Shown: piece by piece, positions 1 through 5,900 of the stretch | How the letters are laid out: every line of letters starts with the position of its first letter | Position numbering within the stretch: the stretch's first letter is position 1 | Source: Pseudomonadota bacterium | Lineage (GTDB): Bacteria > Pseudomonadota > Gammaproteobacteria > SZUA-229 | Reading direction: 5' to 3' | Length of the DNA stretch: 7,310 bases | Assembly: GCA_015222915.1 (NCBI GenBank) | Contig: JADFWE010000347.1 | Coordinates: 1-7,310 of the forward strand | Position numbers and translations under genes: made by a program | The notes under the pieces: generated by a model | Databases searched by the model: none | Told to the model about the DNA's origin: nothing | The model's input: the letters and a program-made list of their open reading frames with translations, nothing else

Positions 1-624
1 CAGTCACTGGTCAGCGGCGTCAGCGCCAGGGGTCTCGACCTGAAAGCCAACGCTACCAGCGATATCGAGCTGCCGGTTACTTTGAAATTTAAAGATCTGA
101 AAAAACTTTCCGGTGAGCTGTGGAATAAAGAAAAGCTCAGCTACCAGCTGAACACTACTTTCAATATCAAGCTTCCGGTCATCGGTAACTATGCCATCCC
201 CGTCAGCAAACAGGGCGAAGTGCCGGTACCGAAGATGCCGAAGGTAAAACTGAAAAATGTGAAGCTGAAAGATCTGGGGTTCACCAGTGCAGATATCATC
301 GCGCGCGTCGAAGTTGATAATCCCAATGCTTTCCAGCTGGGCATGAGTAACTTCAACTACCAGCTGAAGATCAATGACCAGGACTGGGGACAGGGAAAAC
401 TCAAAACGGCAAAAGCCATCCCGGCTAAAAGCAGTGGCATGATCGAGATCCCGCTATCGCTCAACCTGATGAATATGGGGCAGAGTGCCTACGCTATACT
501 GACGGGTAATGCACCGCTGGATTATCAACTGAATGGCAGCATGACAGTGGATACCGGCATCGAGATGATGAAGGCAATAAACGTACCGCTGGACGTCAAA
601 GGCAGCACTTCCCTGAATAAATAA
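1..624 (+). CDS. LEA type 2 / WHy-domain protein, 5'-truncated by the window edge
   Basis: The reading frame is open from base 1 to the TAA at 622-624, giving 207 visible residues. The TTG at codon 28 lies inside the protein and is not a credible start, so the true start is upstream of the window. Two WHy-like units are visible. The tail of the first contains YQLN at residues 48-51 and then a proline-rich stretch (LPVIG, AIPVS, VPVPKMP). The second spans roughly residues 78-200, with the hallmark NPN turn at 107-109 (VDNPNAF) and a matching YQLN at 175-178, 127 residues after the first. In this family (LEA-14, water stress and hypersensitive response domain) bacterial members are often lipoproteins or envelope proteins linked to stress or desiccation, but their molecular role is poorly defined. 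Any lipobox or signal peptide would lie outside the window. Family assignment is fairly firm; function is not. Confidence 0.8.
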   Translation, partial: QSLVSGVSARGLDLKANATSDIELPVTLKFKDLKKLSGELWNKEKLSYQLNTTFNIKLPVIGNYAIPVSKQGEVPVPKMPKVKLKNVKLKDLGFTSADIIARVEVDNPNAFQLGMSNFNYQLKINDQDWGQGKLKTAKAIPAKSSGMIEIPLSLNLMNMGQSAYAILTGNAPLDYQLNGSMTVDTGIEMMKAINVPLDVKGSTSLNK

Positions 625-664
625 GCATGAATAAGTAAATTATGAATAAAGTTATAAACGACTG

Positions 665-1207
665 ATGAAAATAGACATCACCACCGGTCTGATCAAAAAT
701 AGCAATCTATGCATCTCTCCTAACAGGGATCAGCGACCGCAAGATACCGACATCGACCTTATCGTCATTCATTCCATCAGCCTGCCGCCGGGGCAGTACG
801 GCGGTGATGCCATAGAACAATTTTTCCAGAATAAACTCGACAGAGACCAGCACCCTTATTTTGCAGAGATACATGAGATGCAGGTCTCCAGCCATGTGCT
901 GATCAAACGTGACGGTGAGATCGTGCAGTTCGTGCCTTTTCATGAACGCGCCTGGCATGCCGGACAATCGGATTACTGCGGCCGCAAGCACTGTAATGAC
1001 TTTTCCATCGGTATCGAACTCGAAGGTACCGACACAGATAAATTCGAAGAGATTCAGTACGCAAGATTATCTCAACTCATCGCTGCTCTGAAAACGGCAT
1101 ATCCGGCTATCACCGAAAACATTACCGGCCACAGCGATATTGCCCCGGGACGAAAAAAAGACCCCGGCACCGGTTTCGACTGGGAGCGCCTGCAACTAAA
1201 AAAATGA
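665..1207 (+). CDS. ampD: 1,6-anhydro-N-acetylmuramyl-L-alanine amidase AmpD
   Basis: This cytoplasmic zinc amidase of the N-acetylmuramoyl-L-alanine amidase type 2 fold cleaves the bond between anhydro-MurNAc and L-alanine in muropeptides imported during cell-wall recycling. Its activity keeps the inducers of AmpR-controlled beta-lactamase low. The 180-residue length matches the family (about 180-190). By comparison with Citrobacter and E. coli AmpD, the zinc ligands are H36 (in VIHSISLPPG), H156 (in TGHSDIAPGRK) and D166 (in KDPG), with catalytic E118 (in IGIELEGTD) and K164. Family signatures AWHAG (96-100) and CNDFSIG (110-116) are also present, so the enzyme looks intact. The ATG at 665 gives the expected N-terminus, but I see no Shine-Dalgarno sequence before it. 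A TATAAA at 653-658 sits unusually close to the start. ampE follows after a 219-base gap. Assignment is very secure. Confidence 0.97.
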   Translation: MKIDITTGLIKNSNLCISPNRDQRPQDTDIDLIVIHSISLPPGQYGGDAIEQFFQNKLDRDQHPYFAEIHEMQVSSHVLIKRDGEIVQFVPFHERAWHAGQSDYCGRKHCNDFSIGIELEGTDTDKFEEIQYARLSQLIAALKTAYPAITENITGHSDIAPGRKKDPGTGFDWERLQLKK

Positions 1208-1225
1208 GAGTCGTGAAAGCTATAC

Positions 1226-1294
1226 TCTCGCAAAGGCGCGAAGACGCTAAGAAAGATGCAAAGGATTTGTATCTTTCTTAGCGTCTTTGCGAGA
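1226..1294. repeat. Long imperfect inverted repeat made of octanucleotide units
   Basis: The left arm begins with CTCGC at 1227-1231 and then three 8-base units: AAAGGCGC (1232-1239), GAAGACGC (1240-1247) and TAAGAAAG (1248-1255). The right arm at 1271-1293, read in reverse complement, is CTCGC followed by only two units, AAAGACGC and TAAGAAAG. Pairing therefore leaves exactly one octamer unpaired on the left. The stem continues inward (1258-1262 with 1266-1270, one G-T pair) to a three-base loop at 1263-1265, and T1226 pairs with A1294, giving about 29 base pairs. No T-run follows on either strand, so I do not call it an intrinsic terminator. A related unit array occurs at 7268-7296, which points to a dispersed repeat family. 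The remaining bases to ampE (1295-1426) are AT-rich and show no clear gene. Confidence 0.85.
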
Positions 1295-1426
1295 AAAATT
1301 CCAAATTATCCGTGTATACCCCGGAGTCATTATCTGATCGATCGAAAACATCATATCCACAGCATTTTTGAACAAAAAACGCTATAGTCAATCAAGAATT
1401 CCCAATAATAATAACAATCTCGAATT

Positions 1427-2269
1427 ATGGCGCTAATCTCCATCATCATCGGTCTGTTCCTCGATCGTACATTTCGGCACCTGCACGATCTGCGCGACAT
1501 GGCATGGTTCGAATTCTATACCCAGAGCATACAACGCCTCACCGGCAAACGTGTGCCGCCGCTGCAGTTTATTATCATCCTGACACCACCCGTTTTTGTA
1601 CTGTTGAGCATCCAGATACTGCTCAACGATTTCCTGTTTAACATTCCTGGCTTCATCTTCGGCGTAGTTGTCTTCATCTATTGCCTCGGCCCGACCTGCC
1701 TGAGCACCGAGATCGAGGCCTATATCCATGCCCGCACCATCGGTGACGAAGATGAAGCCATGCACTATGCCGGCAGCATCATGGAAGACGCTGCCTCTAC
1801 ATCGCCCGACCGGCAGATCAACGATGTGACCCGCGCTATATTATATGTCGCCAACGAACGTATCTTCTCTACCATCTTCTGGTTCATCATCCTCGGTCCC
1901 TTCGGTGTCATGCTCTACCGTCTGATATCACAGCTGAGCAAACATATCGAAACCAGTGAGCTGGCTTCTTTCGCTGAATTCGTACATTCACTTATGGCGT
2001 GGATCCCTGCGCGTATGCTGGCAGCGGGTTATGCGCTGACGGGTAACTTCGACGGCGCCTATCATGCCTATAGAGATCGTACCCACGCCATAGATTTCAC
2101 CCAGAGCAATTATGAAGCACTGGTCGCCACCGGCCTGGGTGCCATGCGCAACCTCGAGGTCGAAAATGAGATCGTCCGCATACACACGGCGCAGGCTCTG
2201 GTGATGCGCAGCATCATCGTCTGGGTGTCCATCCTCGCGGTAATGACGCTGGGCGGTATCTTTAATTAA
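1427..2269 (+). CDS. ampE: Inner-membrane protein AmpE (regulatory signalling modulator)
   Basis: The 280-residue protein matches AmpE in length (284 in E. coli), position after ampD, and layout. The N-terminus MALISIIIGLFLDRTF parallels MTLFTTLLVLIFERLF of E. coli AmpE, which supports the ATG at 1427 although no Shine-Dalgarno sequence is visible. Hydrophobic segments lie at about residues 46-66, 70-88, 146-164 and 259-279. The block NERIFSTIFWFIILGPFG (143-160) corresponds to the conserved third-span region (FWxI...GPxG...YR). AmpE is an integral inner-membrane protein co-transcribed with ampD in enterobacteria and proposed to act in signalling of beta-lactamase induction; its biochemical activity is not established. 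The block around 130-165 also recalls the CobD/CbiB membrane family as I remember it, so distant kinship is possible. Here ampD and ampE are separated by 219 bases instead of being tightly coupled. Assignment is secure. Confidence 0.93.
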   Translation: MALISIIIGLFLDRTFRHLHDLRDMAWFEFYTQSIQRLTGKRVPPLQFIIILTPPVFVLLSIQILLNDFLFNIPGFIFGVVVFIYCLGPTCLSTEIEAYIHARTIGDEDEAMHYAGSIMEDAASTSPDRQINDVTRAILYVANERIFSTIFWFIILGPFGVMLYRLISQLSKHIETSELASFAEFVHSLMAWIPARMLAAGYALTGNFDGAYHAYRDRTHAIDFTQSNYEALVATGLGAMRNLEVENEIVRIHTAQALVMRSIIVWVSILAVMTLGGIFN

Positions 2270-2303
2270 ACGGCATACATGAAAAAAATTTTGAACACAC
2301 GAC

Positions 2304-2307
2304 GAGG
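2304..2307 (+). promoter_or_regulatory. Ribosome-binding site (GAGG) of the histidine phosphatase gene
   Basis: GAGG lies 3 bases before the ATG at 2311 and 6 bases before the adjacent ATG at 2314. The 6-base spacing is closer to the usual optimum, so 2314 is preferred as the start. The two choices differ by one methionine only. Confidence 0.65.
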
Positions 2308-2313
2308 TAGATG

Positions 2314-2907
2314 ATGACGACTTATATCGATGTCATCCGGCACGGTGAGCCCGTCGGCGGCAGACGTTACCGAGGTTATAGTATAGATGACCCGCTCACC
2401 GAAAAAGGCTGGGCACAGATGCGGGCAGCCGTACCAGAAAACCCAGCATGGCAACATATCGTCAGCTCCCCCCTGCTGAGATGCCGTGCATTCAGCGAAG
2501 AACTGGCAGATGATCTGCAGATAACTTTTACTATCGATGATGACCTGAAAGAGATTGGCTTCGGTGCCTGGGAAGGAAAGACCCCTGAAGAGATCCTCGC
2601 AGAAGACAGGGAGGCACTGGATCACTTCTATGCTGACCCGGTACACAATCGACCGGAAGGTGCAGAACCACTGGATAGTTTTTCACAACGTGTATGGAAC
2701 GCCTATCTTAAGATCGCTGAAGAGCATCGGGATAAACATGTGCTGGTCGTGGCGCACGCCGGGGTCGCCCGCGCCATTACTGCCAACATCCTGCATATGT
2801 CACTGGATGATGTATACAGCCGTCTCCGTGTCGAGTACGGTGCCATCATCTGCAGCTCTATCGATGAAGGTACACCGCCGAAATTAATTATTAAAGCGGG
2901 TCGTTAG
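2314..2907 (+). CDS. Histidine phosphatase family protein, alpha-ribazole phosphatase-like
   Basis: A 197-residue branch-1 histidine phosphatase (phosphoglycerate mutase-like fold). Numbered from the ATG at 2314, the motif IRHGE carries the catalytic histidine H10 between R9 and G11. SSPLLRCRAF supplies the second phosphate-pocket arginine (R58). EIGFGAWEG holds the likely proton-donor region (E80, with E87 following in WEG). AHAGVARA holds the second catalytic histidine, H148. The ExxFGxWEG pattern and length resemble CobC-type alpha-ribazole phosphatases, which dephosphorylate alpha-ribazole 5'-phosphate in cobalamin lower-ligand assembly. The family is functionally broad, and no cobalamin gene is visible here, so I give no gene symbol. 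The start is taken at 2314 for RBS spacing; 2311 would add one Met. It begins 44 bases after ampE and ends inside a hairpin (2899-2952), which suggests co-transcription with ampE. Family is secure, substrate unknown. Confidence 0.9.
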   Translation: MTTYIDVIRHGEPVGGRRYRGYSIDDPLTEKGWAQMRAAVPENPAWQHIVSSPLLRCRAFSEELADDLQITFTIDDDLKEIGFGAWEGKTPEEILAEDREALDHFYADPVHNRPEGAEPLDSFSQRVWNAYLKIAEEHRDKHVLVVAHAGVARAITANILHMSLDDVYSRLRVEYGAIICSSIDEGTPPKLIIKAGR

Positions 2908-2952
2908 TCGTTGGTCGTTCGTCTTTTTACGGACGACTGATGGCCAATGACC
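2899..2952 (+). repeat. Heptanucleotide-unit hairpin overlapping a stop codon
   Basis: The left arm (2899-2922) is a run of 7-base units of the form GTCGTTN (GTCGTTA at 2900-2906 by period, then GTCGTTG and GTCGTTC). The right arm (2929-2952) is a diverged inverted version. Aligned without gaps, 23 of 24 positions can pair as RNA: 17 Watson-Crick, 6 G-U and one A-C mismatch (2906/2945), around the loop CTTTTT at 2923-2928. The many G-U pairs mean the fold is much better in the + strand transcript than in its complement. The left arm contains the phosphatase stop codon TAG (2905-2907), and the right arm ends 27 bases before the next gene's ATG. The only T-run afterwards is four bases (2960-2963), so a terminator role is doubtful. 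It could be an intercistronic RNA structure or a copy of a dispersed short-period repeat. Confidence 0.75.
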
Positions 2953-2968
2953 AGCGACCTTTTAAAAA

Positions 2969-2974
2969 AGAGAG
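2969..2974 (+). promoter_or_regulatory. Purine-rich ribosome-binding site deciding the large gene's start
   Basis: AGAGAG ends 5 bases before the ATG at 2980. The upstream in-frame ATG at 2947 has no such site, lies within the right arm of the 2899-2952 hairpin, and would put eleven polar residues (TSDLLKKRVS) before a signal peptide that otherwise starts cleanly at 2980. Confidence 0.6.
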
Positions 2975-2979
2975 TATCT

Positions 2980-5900
2980 ATGAAACAATATAAATGGACA
3001 TTACTTGTATTTTTACTTCTCACTAAAACGGTATTTGCCAGTAATGCATTCACCGATACCGGCAGCATACCCGAGCCGCTTCAGCAATGGATACCGTGGG
3101 TACTAAAAGACAATCCCGACATACAGTGCCCGATAAGTTATAACGAAAACGAACACTACTGCGCCTACCCCGGTTCTCTCGACATAAAGTTAACAAAAGA
3201 TGCCGGCAGCTTTCAGCAACGCTGGGATGTCTTTGCCGAGTCATGGCTTACCCTGCCCGGCGACATCAACAGCTGGCCGGTAGATGTAACCGTTAATAAA
3301 AAAGCACGGCCAGTGATCAACCGCCATAACAGACCGGCAATTCTCCTGCCCGCAGGCAACTACCGGATCACAGGGAAGTTCATGTGGCGGCAACCACCAC
3401 GCTCTATCGCCATTCCTCATGAGACCGGGCTACTCTCGCTGATCATCGACAACGAACAGGTGTTGACACCCGACCTTCGCAACGGCCAGGTCTGGTTAAA
3501 CACCACTACAGAACAGGTCCAGCAGGACAATCGCCTTGAACTTCAGGTCTTCCGAAAGATCAATGACACAATACCACTGCGCGTCGACACCCGGATAAAA
3601 CTCGATGTTTCAGGGCAGCCACGCGAGATTACTCTGCAGGGTGCGATACTGGACGGCTTCCGCGCCAGTGCGATCAACAGCCACCTGCCGGCACAGTTAA
3701 ATACAGACGGCACACTAAAAGTTCAGGTGCGGCCCGGACAGTGGAGCATCACCGTTTCAGCCATCAATACCAGGCCGCTGACCTCTATCGCACTGTCATA
3801 TGCTGGAGAATCGGAGACCGCTACAAAGTCACCGATGGTTCCATGGCCGTCTGAAGAGATATGGGTACTACAGCAACAGCCACAGTTACGACTGATAAAA
3901 GTCGTCGGCAAAAACAGTATCGACCCGAACCAGACGCAGATACCGCAGAACTGGAAAAACCTGCCGGCCTATAACATGCAAGCGGGTGAAAACCTGAGCT
4001 TCGAAGTGATCAAACGCGGTGATCCCGAACCGGAACCCGACCAGTTAACATTAAATAAAGAGATATGGCTGGATTTTGATGGCGACGGTTTTACCGTGAA
4101 TGACAGGATCAGCGGCAAGCTGTCACGGCAATGGCGGCTGAACGTCAATGATGAGCTCGCTCTGGGGCAGGTGAAAATAAACGGCAAACCACAGTACATC
4201 ACCCGTAACCAGCAGGGAAAGACCGGCGTCGAAGTCCGCCACGGTGACCTGAACCTGTCGGCAGACGGTCGTATCGAAGCGGACCAGCGCACCCTGTCAG
4301 CATCCGGCTGGGATATCGACTTCAACAGCATGAAAGCATCACTTAACCTGCCTGCCGGCTGGGTGCTGCTGGCGATCGACGGTGCCACGGCGAACAATAC
4401 CTGGCTGCAGCAATGGTCACTTCTGGATCTGTTCATGGTGCTTATCACGGCCATCGCCATCTATAAACTATGGGGAATCAGGTGGGGTGCCGTCAGCCTG
4501 CTGGCGCTGACCCTGTCCTGGCACCAGTTTTTCGCACCACAGTTTATCTGGATCAGTCTGATCATCGCCATCGCGGTATTACGCGCACTGCCGCCGGGAC
4601 GTTTTTACAAACTGGTGTTCAGTTACCGCGTCATCACGTCGATAACATTAGTGCTGATCGTCCTGCCTTTCATCGTCAACCAGGCGCGTACGGCACTCTA
4701 CCCCCAGCTCGAATCATTCAATATCGGTATCGATAATTCATACCTGGAAGAGATCGCCCCCATGGTCGCCGGCACACCGGACGCTTACATCAAAGAAGAA
4801 GGTGAGTCCCCGCAGCTCGAACAGCGGCTCAAACGCAAAGCCCTGCCTTCCAGGGTAATGTCGATGTCCAGCAGCCCGGCTACTTTAGAAAATGATCTAT
4901 TCTCATCCGGCTCCGTTCCGACGAATGCCGCCCTGAAGGCGGCCGCCGCTGCCCGTGAGATGAACATAAAAAAACTGGCCGCAGTCGATCCGGATGCGAT
5001 GATTCAGACCGGTCCGGGATTGCCCTCGTGGCAGCTGAACACCTATTACCTGACCTGGGACGGCCCGGTATCACGCGAGCAGACGATATCACTCACCCTG
5101 CTCTCACCTGCCATGCATTCATTACTGAACGTGCTTCGTATCCTGCTGATCCTGCTGATGTGCTGGCGGCTGCTCGATCTTGCTTCGTTTAGATTACCCG
5201 AACCGGAAAAACCGAAAACCGGTGACGGCAATACCGCTGCCACGCTGGCCTCTATCATGGCAGCATTGTTGATCGGTGCCACACTCGGCCTGTCACCGAC
5301 CGGTGCCGACGCAGCTTACCCGACACAGGAGCTGCTGGAACAGTTACGCGAAGAACTGATACAGCCGGCGGAATGTCTGCCGCAGTGTGCCAGTATCGCG
5401 TCCATGTCGATCGATCTGTCAGCCAAAAAGCTGCAGATATCATTGCGCGCACATGCACAGGAAGACCTGTTAATCCCTCTACCACTGCCCATCAAACAAT
5501 GGACACCGGGCGCGATAAAAATCGATGGCAAACCGGCAACAGCACTCTTCCGTAAAGAGGGAACGCTGTGGCTGCAACTGAACAGAGGCTCACACCGCAT
5601 CGATATCGATGGCCGGGTAAACCACCTCAACCAGCTGCAATTTTCGCTGCCTCTAAAACCGTATCATATCGATGTATCGGCAACAGGCTGGACAGTTGAA
5701 GGTATGGACAAACAGGCTGTAAAAATCAGGGGACTGACCTTCCTTCGTGAAGCAGATAAAAACGATAAAGCGACGGATAAGCAAACGGCAAAAGATAGCC
5801 TCATCAGCACCTTACCGGTTTATGCAACGCTGAACAGGAACATCGAGCTGGGCCTGGACTGGCAGCTGAGAACACAGCTACGCGCAATCTCCGGCACCGA

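Noticed and set aside
614..649. Three copies of TGAATAA spaced 14-15 bases apart upstream of ampD
   Set aside because: Low-complexity AT-rich text; the first copy is inside the coding end of the preceding gene. No known operator matches.
642..665. Seven-codon ORF whose TGA overlaps the ampD ATG
   Set aside because: No Shine-Dalgarno sequence and very AT-rich sequence in which such ORFs arise by chance.
1368..1388. Possible ampE promoter: TTGAAC at 1368 and TATAGT at 1383
   Set aside because: Only 9 bases separate the two boxes, far below the usual 16-18, and no other -35 box fits the TATAGT. Not strong enough to annotate.
2279..2314. Short ORF MKKILNTRRGR between ampE and the phosphatase gene, overlapping the latter's start
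   Set aside because: No ribosome-binding site of its own, eleven codons only, and the GAGG inside it serves the phosphatase start. Chance is more likely than a leader peptide.
2899..2963. Intrinsic terminator formed by the heptamer hairpin plus the four-T run
   Set aside because: The T-run is short and sits eight bases past the stem, and many pairs are G-U, so the fit to a terminator is poor.
3969..4460. 163-codon antisense frame opposite the large gene
   Set aside because: Ser/Arg-rich composition, no ribosome-binding site or recognisable motif, and it overlaps a well-supported coding region.
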